Assembly: GCA_002751075.1 (NCBI GenBank)
Contig: NAOQ01000683.1
Coordinates: 7,658 to 36,734 of the forward strand
Direction of reading: 5' to 3'
From: Ichthyophonus hoferi
Taxonomy: Eukaryota; Opisthokonta; Ichthyosporea; Ichthyophonida; Ichthyophonidae
DNA length: 29,077 nt
A program made the translations under genes and the position numbers. Shown here piece after piece: positions 12,701 to 23,000 of the stretch (the first letter of the stretch is position 1; every line of letters starts with the position of its first letter). The notes under the pieces were generated by a model that did no database searches, was not told the DNA's origin, and worked only from the letters and a program-made list of their open reading frames with translations.

Positions 12701-13883
12701 ATCAGCTATATCTCGTGCTGTCCCATAAAGGTCTTTGCCATTTATCAAAGGATAGACCAACATCTAGAATTTAATCGTGGGGTGTGATTGGTTGGGTTAG
12801 TATTAAAATTCAAATAAATTATTATATGTGAATCTATTTCTATAGATATTATATATTATTATTATTTGTAGTGCTAGTGGGGACTGTTAAAATTAAATAA
12901 ATGCATGTTATAAAATAAAACTATATTGACAATAATGGAGAGAGTATTATAGGAAAGAAAGAAAACAGGTAGGCACAATATGCCAACATTGTTATCGTGT
13001 ATGCTTAGATGTATAAATAAATCTATGCTAACAGACAACATTTAGATGTAGTTAAGATTTATACAAGAGCAAATAACTAACATGCTTATAGACATGTGCA
13101 TGAAAAAAGAGAACAGAGTAAATAAGAAATATATATATATATATATAAAGGCAGAAAGAAAAATATATATGAACAAGCACAAATAGAAATAGTTGTACAA
13201 AGAAATATATATATGGTACAATGTAAAAAGTAATGCAGGAAGAGCAATAAATATTACGGGCATATATACATATATGTGATACGTAAATACCATAAATAAA
13301 TAGGTGGGATAGTAAAACATCATACTTTTCAGCTTCAAACGCGATTCTTCATGTAAATACTTAAACAAGTTACATTTATGTAAACAAATAAAAAAGAAAA
13401 ATATAAAAAATAGAAGTCAACTGGGACATAAATATACAAGAACAAAATGCCATGTACGAGGAATGAATGATGAGAACCGAGATAAAATATTAATATAAGG
13501 AGGAAGAATACTTAAACACATTCATAATTATGTAATATAAGGCATTGCTACAGACCTTTTTCTTCTTAGGCCCTGTAGCAATCCCAATAGGTGAGAGGAT
13601 GTTCTGGTGATTTTTCATATGACCTACTACAGACCCCTCATTCTCCATCTTCTTTTCATATTTCCACTTTTTCTCCTGCAGTTTTTTCCCAGTAATTCCT
13701 GGAAACCTTTTTTTCAAATCAGGACCTTCTTTTACAAACAGCCTTCTTCCTGTAATAGGTTCTTTATATGTAAAACATTGGTTAAAGGAGGCATAACTTA
13801 TGGGGCCTATAGGCTCCAGTGCAAATTTAAGTGTTATTTTCATTGCTCCTGTTTTTCCCTTGCACTCCTTCACCGGTGCAGTA
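9757..13883 (-). CDS. Protein kinase of unassigned family with acidic C-terminal tail (5' end not found)
   Basis: Serine/threonine-type protein kinase by sequence. Exons: about 13883-13556, 12763-11874, 11525-11238, 10756-10574, 10189-9757; all later junctions are GT-AG and phase-consistent, ending at TAG 9757-9759. Numbering from the in-frame Met at 13843 (693 aa): ATP-site Lys about 38 in LFVKEG, probable helix-C Glu about 69, HQNIL, hinge MLVYPLINGKDL from 97, catalytic loop HYDIKPENFL 157-166 (Tyr in place of the HRD Arg), DFG 179-181, PPE 204-206, VDVWSFG 225-231, DRP 299-301. The glycine loop is degenerate (PIGPISYASF). A basic stretch of about 25 residues sits between Lys and helix C. 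The C-terminal 390 residues include helical, Glu-rich segments (AEKARMMHTYQQ, EEEMEREED) and an acidic tail (about 614-662) followed by PAPKRLCRVEP. Coding sequence seems to continue upstream of the Met (TAPVKECKGK), so a first exon is probably missing, perhaps in or beyond the N gap. Substrate and pathway cannot be inferred. Confidence 0.85.
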
Positions 13884-13989
13884 CTGGTATCAAGTATATA
13901 CAGTAACTTATTTAAAACGTATCGATTTAATAAGATAAAGCGTAATAATAATATATTCCAGGTAGAAGTGTGGACGTTTTTAGCCTATA

Positions 13990-15511
13990 TATATATATAT
14001 GTGTGCATATAGATAAGTATGTGCATACGTGTTTCTGTATATATGTATATGTATACGTGTGAATTCAAATGGTCTTGCTTAATATTCACTGAAATTGATT
14101 TATATGTTTAATGCTGTAATATTTAAGATAGTCTTTTTTTTCATAAAGTCCTCTCCATATTTTCTCTGTTCATTCTAGCTACTCTATGAGTTTATATAAA
14201 AAGTATATTCACAGTAAATTTAATAAAATCAAGAATAAGTTGCCGGCATATCTGAATGGAAACTAGTTACAGGCATTTAAAACTAAACGATACTAATTTT
14301 ATTAAAAGCGAAGCTTGTTTTTATTGGATATCTTTAACAATTAGAGCCAGTTATAAAATCCTATATTAATTGATTGAGCCACCTCGTTAGCCAGGGAAGC
14401 CCTCGATCGGTTATATATCACGATTGTAAGATATCCATTTATTTTGTACTATTTGGATTGACTACGTACGCACCCAATGGAATGCGATTGGAGGTTCAAC
14501 TGTGATTACAATATTTAGATGGATATACCAAATATTATTAATTAAAATGATGAAGCAGCTGTTTGCTCAAGGCCTATAGTACAACCATGAAAAGAGAAAA
14601 AGAAAAAAAAAAAACATCTTTATTTATTATTATTTTTTAACTGTTACATATATGTAATTATTATAATATATATTAATATATATTACATGCCGCTAGTACG
14701 GAAGAACGCAGCTTAGCAGATAAATCTTCGTTGTTCAAATATCAAAATAGATCATGTATATTCGTACATTTAAAAATAAAATCCAAACAATATCAAGTTA
14801 AAACAAAACACATAGTGGTCGTTAAACCTGTTCTGAACAATCTATCTTTGAATTTTTTATTTAATGCACTATTGAATTTATATTATTCTTTGTAGATTAA
14901 CCTTTGCTTATTACAGTACGTAATTTGGGATTTACCCTTATTCGGTTCACAGGGATCATACTATATTAGGTCGGGGTTTACTTATTATAAATGTTCATTA
15001 CACTTTCCGATCTTACCCTGATAATCCAATTCTAATCCTTACTAAAATGGCTCTTTAGCTGCCTGCTTCATTGGTTTAACTGCTCGCATTAATATGTATT
15101 GGCCATTACCAGATTGAAAATATTATGCAACTAAAAAACGCTATGCAATTAATTAGCTTTGAGCCGATCAAAAAATAATAATTAATTATCTCATGGCCTG
15201 ATAACAGTTTATGCTACCATGACCACAAAAAAAAAAAAAAAAATGAAATCCAGTTTCAATAAACCTTTGATCGCTTAGAAGGCTGGCCAAAGGTATGAAA
15301 AGAACCTTAACATGATGACTATCTAGCTGTAGGCTTGTTGCTCGCTAAATGAACTAGATATTTCCTGATGGCATTCAGAAGTGACTGTGGCATGGCACAT
15401 TAAGTAAAAAAGTAAAACAAAAGACAGTTTACAAAACTGCATGTTAAATATTTCTGTTCACTCTGGCATCTGGCGTCTGCCGGCTGGGAGTCGAGACTGG
15501 GGTTATGTGGT

Positions 15512-15542
<31 letters not shown>
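13990..15542. other. Intergenic or 5' intron region left of the assembly gap
   Basis: AT-rich DNA without a recognisable gene. Contains A-runs at about 14604-14614 and 15225-15243, one copy of a dispersed repeat at 15000, and, just before the gap, a short GC-richer stretch (15465-15510) leading into poly-T. A first exon of the kinase gene could be here but I could not pick one. Confidence 0.5.
15000..15095. repeat. Dispersed repeat, copy 1 (left of gap)
   Basis: Shares TTCCGATCTTA, CTGATAATCCAATT, CTCTTTAGCT and TTTAACTGCTC in the same order and orientation with 16751-16845. Flanking sequence outside the shared block differs. Confidence 0.8.
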
Positions 15543-16075
15543 NNNNNNNNNNNNNNNNNNNNNNNNNNNNNNNNNNNNNNNNNNNNNNNNNNNNNNNNNN
15601 NNNNNNNNNNNNNNNNNNNNNNNNNNNNNNNNNNNNNNNNNNNNNNNNNNNNNNNNNNNNNNNNNNNNNNNNNNNNNNNNNNNNNNNNNNNNNNNNNNNN
15701 NNNNNNNNNNNNNNNNNNNNNNNNNNNNNNNNNNNNNNNNNNNNNNNNNNNNNNNNNNNNNNNNNNNNNNNNNNNNNNNNNNNNNNNNNNNNNNNNNNNN
15801 NNNNNNNNNNNNNNNNNNNNNNNNNNNNNNNNNNNNNNNNNNNNNNNNNNNNNNNNNNNNNNNNNNNNNNNNNNNNNNNNNNNNNNNNNNNNNNNNNNNN
15901 NNNNNNNNNNNNNNNNNNNNNNNNNNNNNNNNNNNNNNNNNNNNNNNNNNNNNNNNNNNNNNNNNNNNNNNNNNNNNNNNNNNNNNNNNNNNNNNNNNNN
16001 NNNNNNNNNNNNNNNNNNNNNNNNNNNNNNNNNNNNNNNNNNNNNNNNNNNNNNNNNNNNNNNNNNNNNNNNNNN
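15543..16075. other. Assembly gap (533 N) inside a poly-T tract
   Basis: Undetermined bases flanked by 31 T on the left (15512-15542) and 16 T on the right (16076-16091). The long frames spanning it are artefacts of unread codons. The homopolymer borders suggest the assembly stalled there; the gap length may be arbitrary. Confidence 0.98.
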
Positions 16076-16378
16076 TTTTTTTTTTTTTTTTGCACGTTAC
16101 CTTGCTGTCACTTTGTAGCTGGAAAAGTTAATAGTTCAAATGCAAATTTAAAGACAATATGTAGGTGTAATAAAATTGAGTCTCCATACGTAGAGGTCAG
16201 TGGATGGAACAGAGCGAAAGGTTTGCTGTATTGTAAATGTTGGGTTGCTGTCTGTAGTGAAAGGCCTGAATCTCGTTATTCTATGTATAGCCAAGTTGCT
16301 ACGCAGTGGAGAAGTGCTGAGTCCATAGCTCTATTGGAAATAAAACTAATATCTGTTGTACTGAGTTCTATTAGATAG
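16076..16378 (+). other. Open, unassigned frame emerging from the gap
   Basis: From the gap edge one plus frame stays open for about 100 codons to TAG 16376-16378 (includes VEVSGWNRAKGLLYCKCW and SQVATQWRSAESIALLEI). The stretch 16190-16340 is richer in G+C than its surroundings. No start codon near the left edge and no family recognised; it may be the tail of an exon lost in the gap, or chance. Confidence 0.25.
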
Positions 16379-16671
16379 TTGTTGCCAGGTAAAGGGCAGG
16401 CTAAAGCTTGAGTTAGCTGCTTGAATCTCTCTCAGTTGATCAATGGATATAAAAGTTTTTAAATTCTTACTTGGCAATATATGGTATATCTAATAATTGT
16501 AATCTAATTATGGCTGCGTGTATATAGTTATAGTAATATTATTATCAGAAGAATTAACAAAAGACTTAACTAGTTGGCCATCTGGTAAGGTATTTGGATT
16601 ATTTCTCTCAACTGTCCTTTACAACAATAGATATAATATGAGACAAAATATAAAAACACATATATCGAACC

Positions 16672-16717
16672 GTTAATTTTGATGACTGAGAACAGTTAAT
16701 TTTGAAGACTGAAACCA
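16672..16717. repeat. 23-bp tandem duplication
   Basis: Two units (16672-16694, 16695-16717) beginning GTTAATTTTGA and sharing GACTGA, with a few differences. Confidence 0.8.
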
Positions 16718-16750
16718 GTACTTTGTATTAGTTGTTTTTATTCTTTTTAT

Positions 16751-16845
16751 ACATTTTCCGATCTTATCCTGATAATCCAATTTTAATATTTCCTTCCTAA
16801 AATAGCTCTTTAGCTAACTACTCATTGCTTTAACTGCTCACATAA
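16751..16845. repeat. Dispersed repeat, copy 2 (right of gap)
   Basis: Direct, diverged copy of 15000-15095, about 1.75 kb away, so the pair brackets the assembly gap. Confidence 0.8.
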
Positions 16846-17209
16846 TAAAAGTATTAGATTATCAAAATAAAATCAGACAATTCTAATGAGTCTCAGTGAT
16901 CTTCCAGAAATTGTATTGGCCAATACGAATCTTTGTAATCAGTCCGATTTACAAAAAAGGATGCAGCTATGTGGGAGTTAATCATAATTTACACTTTCAA
17001 TAAACAAACATCGGGAAAGTATAAAAGGAAACAGAAACAACTAATAAAGGCCTCCGCTCACACATACGCGGCACCTTCGTTAACACACGCACTTGGCGCT
17101 CACGCCAATAAATGCAAACCGCTCGTAACAAACGCAACCCTTAACATTTATTATTTGAATAAGAAATAACATAATGCGTGTATATAAGCATCGCATTTTG
17201 GTGCAAGGC

Positions 17210-17740
17210 CTAGTTCACCATTGGCACTCGAATTCGATAATCAGTGTCCAGACCTCTCGCTATTCCGGTAGTCAGAAAAATGTTTACTTTCGTTAAATAG
17301 TGATAACAGTTAATATTTACACCGTAGTATATAGCAACTCTTATTGATCGGTCCCATTTTGCAATATCCACATTAGGACCTAAACACATCCAAGTATCGA
17401 TTCCCTCTGAATTAGTACAGAGACGCAATTATTATAATCAGTTACCCAGAGGGTTGGTATAAGCACCTTTTATAGAATCTCTACCACTTTAACAGAGTCT
17501 TGAGAATAAATTGGAACAATTGGCTATTACTACTACTGGCCCAGCGGAATCAGCTACTACACAATATTCAATTAGATATCCCAAAACCTGTGGACAAATT
17601 ACCAGAACGACTACAAATTGCCATAATTCTAAAGTGTAAATGCCAATAATATTAGTCATTGTAAGATTACTTGTACGCCCACGTGTGTCATTACTTATGT
17701 GTATCGAGAGTATTGTTACGGTTGTATTTGACGTAACCAT
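17210..17740 (-). other. Two unassigned coding-like minus-strand frames, one with a hydrophobic segment
   Basis: Frame 17740-17489 reads 83 codons from an ATG directly after an AG (ATAATTTAG): three N-x-S/T sites (NTT, NLT, NCS) and a hydrophobic run around LWQFVVVLVICPQVLGYLI, so it looks like a membrane or secreted segment. Frame 17428-17210 (includes GIDTWMCLGPNVDIAKWD and LTTGIARGLDTDYRIRVP) follows downstream in a different phase, ending in TAG. No clean splice link was found between them, and part of the first region is also open on the plus strand. It could be exons of an unknown gene or a relic. Confidence 0.25.
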
Positions 17741-18084
17741 CTAAATTATCCCTTCACACACAGCCTGATTCATTAAGACTGTAGAAGATCAGAATTGTGA
17801 CTCATTTTTAAATAGCATAGGTTATTTTTCACTTCCATTGCTCTTTTTCTCTTGGAATAACTCGCCCTTTTTCTTTTGATGCTATATTTTTTCTATTATT
17901 ACTGTGACTATCCTTTCATAACTTTCATTGCAATAACAAAAAACATATTTTTATAACCAGTTTATTTAAACTACTAAGGATTGAGGCAGGCATTTCTAAG
18001 TTTTAAAGTTGAAAATGAATATAAGGTCCCTTATCGATGTGTTCTTGTTATAGCATTTTAAAATATATGTAATCTATTATCAAT

Positions 18085-19789
18085 TTAGTTTTCGGCTACA
18101 AAAACAGGTTTAACCACATCATCTAGGGGTATTACGTTGATAAACTTTCGTTTCTGAGGATCCGGATAGCGAAATAATTTAACCATATTATTTGTGTACT
18201 TAACAGTCCCAGGCACTAGAGAAAAAATGGTATGATCTCTCCCCATTCCTACCTAAATTAGATATGGTTACGATAGAACAAACAGTGTATGGGAGAAATA
18301 TAATAATATATGTGGGAGAGAAAACGTTATTCAATGGGATTAGTCATCAATTTATCATGCCAAACTTTCTACCGTTTGTCATGCATGTAACAAATATGAG
18401 CAAGCCAGAGTAAAACGAAGATGACAGACACAAAGAGAAAAAAACAGAAAAAATGTAATGTGGATATATGTAAAGTTTCAACATACGTTTATCCCTGGAT
18501 AGAATTTTTTTCCCCGTTGGCGCATAATGATGTTACCTGGTATTACATATTCTCCTATTCATATACAAAGTTAATAAATAATATAAATAATAAGCATATC
18601 ACTATTTATATATGTACTAGAAAGGCAGCACATGTGCATGTTTAATGAAATTTTACAACAATGATATTCATGTGCACCAATATCTACACACATATAAGTG
18701 CATATTACTATACTCACACGCACCATTATATTTCTTGGGACCCAACCGCTTGCCTGGACTACCTCCATTATTCCTACAGGTTCCGGCAGACTTGTTCGAA
18801 GACCAGCGCTTTTGCAATATTGCACTTACTGGTGACGAAACATCAGAAAGATAAAACAAGTAAAAAGGTGGCTTAAAATATGTAGATATGAAAATTATAC
18901 ATACATGCGTGTGCCAAGATAGATACAAAAGGACAAGGGAAAGAAAAAGACTATTGAAAAACAAAATAACAAAGATATTGAAAAGCAAAAATTTACTAAC
19001 CGGAACCAAATTTAAATTTAATCATCCTACATCAAAAATAAATATAGAATTCTAAGCAAAACATAATTAGCGGTACACTATAAATCATGAAATTTCTACA
19101 TAAAATAATTGTATAAAAAAGTACTTTCACATAACTCGTTATAAATAGTAATTAGTTCTGTACAATTAGAATGAAATTTATCATTTTCAAGGTATTCTTA
19201 ATTAAGAAAAAAAAAAAACAAATATATATTTGGAATTGTCTATTGAATACTATTATAAAGTTCAACTTAAGATTTTGGTTTTTTAAAAACAAGTTTTCAA
19301 AAATCATACGAGTAAGTGATTTCAATAAATAAATATAAAAAGACTTTTTAAAATGTTATATATGTTTCAAAACTTGCACCTTGAGATAGTTTACTTTTAT
19401 TTTTGAGCACAATAATAGAAGAGCAGGAGGAAGTGAAATATTTGACTTTTACACTTTTACATTATCTTTGGTTTTTCCTTTCTATTACTATTCTTCACTT
19501 TTTTTTTTGATCTTCACATTTACTTTACATAATCTCACCTTAATTTGTATAAACATATCCAGCCTATATTTATTGTATAAGAATATTCACAGGTTTTTTG
19601 CACTGAGTAATGATGAGCTGGAGACAGTCAGTGTACCTAGTCTCACAAAAATCACTGAAACTTTATTAAAACATGTATCACTGCGTTGACCGAATGAAAA
19701 GTAAATACATTACCTCCAGGTAATACAGATAGAGATCCCAGAGGACTGTTCAAGGATAAAAACAATGATGAGCGGATCAAAGAATTCAT
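18085..19789 (-). CDS. MRPL27: Mitochondrial ribosomal protein bL27m
   Basis: Component of the large mitoribosomal subunit near the peptidyl-transferase centre. Exons: 19789-19714, 18828-18724, 18554-18487, 18252-18085; donors GTAATG, GTGCGT, GTATGT, each acceptor ending AG, phases 1, 1 and 0 all consistent, total 138 aa (human L27m is 148). Exon 1 (MNSLIRSSLFLSLNSPLG...) is Ser/Leu/Arg-rich and free of acidic residues, as expected of a presequence. Exon 2 carries the bL27 N-terminal signature NKSAGTCRNNGGSPGKRLG followed by PKKYNG; exon 3 EYVIPGNIIMRQRGKKFYPG; exon 4 VGMGRDHTIFSLVPGTVKY and then KRKFINVIPLDD, ending TAA at 18085-18087. The family assignment is firm for exons 2-4. Exon 1 rests on splice phase and presequence character only. 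Confidence 0.93.
19589..19689 (+). other. Coding-like plus-strand segment inside bL27m intron 1
   Basis: After an acceptor-like ATTCACAG (to 19588) a frame runs 32 codons to TGA 19687-19689; it reads ALSNDELETVSVPSLTKI and then TETLLKHVSLR, amphipathic and exon-like. It is antisense to the bL27m intron and no upstream plus exon could be joined. No family recognised. The minus strand here is also open in one frame, so chance is possible. Confidence 0.25.
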
Positions 19790-20257
19790 GACTTCAAATA
19801 AATATTATGTATTTATATATTATACTTTCACTTCTAGACAAAGGTTGTATGTAGGTAGGCCATGTTTATTGTTTGAAATGGCGTGTTTATATTTCAGTAA
19901 ATCTACATTTCTATCTTTTGATTCTGTCGTATCATTGGTGAGTTATCAGCTTATGTGACTCATCAACTTTCATAGCAAGTTAGTTAAAACACTATTGCAA
20001 CAAAAATAGGTTTGAAATATAATTTAAAAATTTAAAGAACAACTATAGTAATAAATAAATAAATAAATAAAATGTACGAAATTTAATAAAAATGCAAAAC
20101 TTACGAATATGATAGAGCAGTTATGTTAGCCTCACGTAGTTGATCAGATTGTAATTGGGAATGTAGGCATTATTATATATATAGTAGATATTTATAGGAA
20201 CCCCCACCGATCACTTGGAACATAGTCTACCTAAGTGCAATATTCACCGGAAATGTA
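19790..20257. other. Region 5' of bL27m, no gene recognised
   Basis: Expected to contain the bL27m promoter. AT-rich with an (AATA)n run at 20051-20072. A short minus-strand stretch at 20106-20165 (SDQLREANITALSY before a GTAAGT) looks exon-like but has no acceptor. Confidence 0.5.
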
Positions 20258-20461
20258 TTATGTATTAGGGAAACAATAATGGATATAGCTGGTAGTCAAA
20301 TGTATTTCTTTTAGAATGAATTCAAGTATAATAAGGTAATACGTAATAATAGAACCTTGATAACAGAGCTCAGATCCTGGACATTCAATCAAGTCAGCCA
20401 AAATGCTACATGGTGCTCTGACTGGTGTTTTAGTTGAAATGCGTTCAACAATTTCATTCAT
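20258..20461 (-). CDS. Possible small unknown gene or first exon
   Basis: ATG at 20461 opens MNEIVERISTKTPVRAPC, then SILADLIECPGSELCYQ, which has normal protein composition, before becoming Ile/Tyr/Leu-rich like intron sequence. A donor may lie within 20340-20358 (GTATTA or GTTCTA). No homologue recognised and no firm second exon, though 20106-20220 has fragments in the same direction. It lies upstream of, and in the same orientation as, bL27m. Confidence 0.25.
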   Translation of the reverse strand: MNEIVERISTKTPVRAPCSILADLIECPGSELCYQGSIITYYLIILEFILKEIHLTTSYIHYCFPNT

Positions 20462-23000
20462 TAAGCGAAAAAAGAAAAAGAAAAAAAGCTTTCACTTTTA
20501 TTGTTTTAATATTAAAAAACACACTCATATTTTTTAATTATATTATAACACTATAATTTACTTTAAATCTGACAGTTACAATTTATTTATTGCATATCTA
20601 AAGGGGTTTAAGTTGTAGAATATTGATAGTTCTCAAAAATAAAGCAAACAATGTTTATGACAAACACCATTGGGCATAAAAAACCGCCATGGCTACTCAA
20701 CATGTCATTCAAAAACTAGGGCATGCATAATTATTATTTGGATACTGGTTGCAAATGATCTCATAAACAGTTGCTACTAATGAAATAAATTGCTAAGTGA
20801 TTACTGTAGCTAGTATTTATTCCTAAATCGGTTCATTTAATATGTACTCTTTATTTTCTCTTAGAGTATAAAAGCAAATTTGGCCCCAATAAAGGCTCTT
20901 TTTTCGTATTTTAACGTTATAAACTAGCTATCACTCGACGTTGTTCACTATCGCTTGTGAGGTATGCTATTTATATATTTCTATAATTCATGAAGCTGCA
21001 ATTTTGTTCTTCTTACGTAATTTTGTTATTTTGTAGTTAAGCAATTGCTTGTTTTGATTTAATTTATCTGGCAGGCTTGGTTTTTATGTGGCCATTAGTA
21101 TCTTCTTTTAAAAAAAAATTGGGTCGATGCGATGGAAACCAGGTTTTACTGCAAAGTTTTTATTTTACCTTAAAATCCTACAAATGCTTCCAATTATTAA
21201 ATTCTCTTAATAAAGGCATACGACTATATCTAACAATATGCCGTGTTTATCATACGAGAACTCGCCAATGTTAATTTCTTAAATGTTGCATAGAAGAGCC
21301 CTAGAAATGCAGAAAATCCTATAAAAAAAATGTATTTTAGCACCTCAAAATGTAATAGCAAAATGCGGAAAGTGTTATTCGTGTTTTCATGTACAAAAAC
21401 AGTGGAAGTCTAGAACAATTATAAGTTAATATAAAAATATTATATTTTATTATAGCAAGAAAAATAACTACATAGACAGGCATGCACAGGTTTTTGCATT
21501 GCATACATAAAAGTTTGGTCAGGTACAAAGTCTTTGCATTGTCTGAGTTGGCGTAATAATATCCTGGTAAGTAGTAAAGTTTTCTGTAGCACCCATATTA
21601 ATCAATTTAAATTCTTGACTGTAACATTTAAATTTCCATTATTCTTATTTAATGTAAACTATTTTGATCAGTTCTCTCCTGATGAGATGTCTTTTTGGCT
21701 ATTGCTATTTTCAAAATGCATTTCATATAATTCATTACACCATGCTTGCTTTTGGGTACCATTATATGCTATCTCTTTAAAGATATGAGGCTTCTAGGAC
21801 AAGATATAGGACCTTATCGGCAAGCTTGTAATAGTAATGGGCTTCCGATGTTGCGCGAGAAGCAGTGAATACTGAATCTATCCTACAGTTACACTAAAGA
21901 AATATATAAATGGTGAGAACTATTTTCCTTGAAAATATAAGTTTTCCTCTTCAAGGTAAACGTCTTGTGCATTGTTGCAATTTTTACTAGCAATAGGTAC
22001 AACTAACCATTGTAGATATGTAAATGACTGTCTTTCAAAGGTTCTTATAATACCCTTTTATGGCTTAGTGTTGGTAATATTTGCGACTCTTTTTTTTCAA
22101 AGTAATTGACATAAAATTCCCAAAGATAATAGTTCAACTAATGAATAATCTTCTTTTAATATTTAAAATAAAACCCTTCTTTAATCCACGTAATGGCGTT
22201 GTTGTTAAGAAAAGCCAACTTTTGTAGGCTTGCAATAATATGTCTTGAGACAAAGGCTACCATTTAATGCTAGTGGGCCGGAAAAGATAAATGTTTGCCT
22301 CTCGTGTCCAGAGCTACAATCCATGTCAGTATCTTTATAATTCTATTGGAGGATGGGTGAAACGTGAATGCAAATGAAAAGTGTTGAGATATTTTAACCC
22401 CTACTAGTTTTAAGTCAAATATTTTATGATGTCTTGCACAAAAATGCATATTTTTCATGTAACATCGACTCTGTAAATGTTAAGTAGTGTTTAGAATGAG
22501 GTTTCAAGAGGCAATAAAGAGTTAGGCATTAATAATTATAATCAATTAATCACATTATGTCACTAATTATGGTTAAAGAGGACTAACTGTTTAGTGCAAG
22601 TGCAGTCTAGAATGAAGTTACCGTGGTCTTAAATTGTGTTGGCCATTGACATTGAATCACCCATAATGATTAATGATACATACAAGACACACAGCATGTA
22701 GAATGACCCTTAGCATAATCATTGGACAACTGGCTGATAACAACTTATGTTAAGTAAATTCCAAAATGATCCGTTAGATAATCACTGGACAATATGTTGC
22801 TGATAACCGGTTAGATAACAGTTAGGTTGAGTTCCTATTTGATAATACGTTTATCTCAAATGGTTATCACATGGCCAAATGGTACTGGCCTGGACCAACA
22901 ACTATATGACCAAAAAACGCAGACTTAGTTTGGATACTGATTTCATAATGTAGAACAATAAAGTATTGTACATGATATTTGTCCGTTGTAAGAAGTAGTA
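20462..23000. other. Long stretch without a recognisable gene
   Basis: About 2.5 kb. The open frames (21077-21274, 21337-21528, 21534-21788, 22270-22458) lack motifs and exon structure. A TATAAAAG followed closely by AATAAAGG (about 20870-20900) resembles a compact promoter plus poly(A) signal but has no partner. A weak internal repeat lies at 22714-22830. Confidence 0.5.
22714..22830. repeat. Diverged internal tandem duplication
   Basis: The string ATAATCAxTGGACAA, followed by GCTGATAAC, appears twice about 65 bases apart with variable spacing. It lies just left of the retrotransposon fossil; relation to it is unknown. Confidence 0.5.

Larger units (their letters stand above)
16380..17209. 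other. Gene-less stretch with repeats
   Basis: AT-rich, holding a 23-bp tandem repeat at 16672 and the second dispersed repeat copy at 16751. A GC-richer patch at 17048-17140 has an open plus frame but no recognisable protein features. Confidence 0.5.

Noticed and set aside
13042-13368. Minus-strand Tyr/Ile/Phe-rich frame between kinase exons
   Set aside because: Low-complexity AT repeat inside an intron; the flanking exons join directly at the kinase hinge.
15400-16131. Long frames of over 200 codons
   Set aside because: Made almost entirely of unread N codons and homopolymer.
18645-18876. Plus-strand open frames over the bL27m exon
   Set aside because: Shadows of a firmly identified exon on the other strand.
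20651-21045. Possible solo LTR (TATAAAAG followed by AATAAAGG)
   Set aside because: No defined ends, no target duplication and no second copy in the window.
22385-22440. Short similarity to the start of the copia fossil (GATATTTxAACCCCTACT)
   Set aside because: Only about 17 bases match and the flanks diverge; too short to call a repeat.
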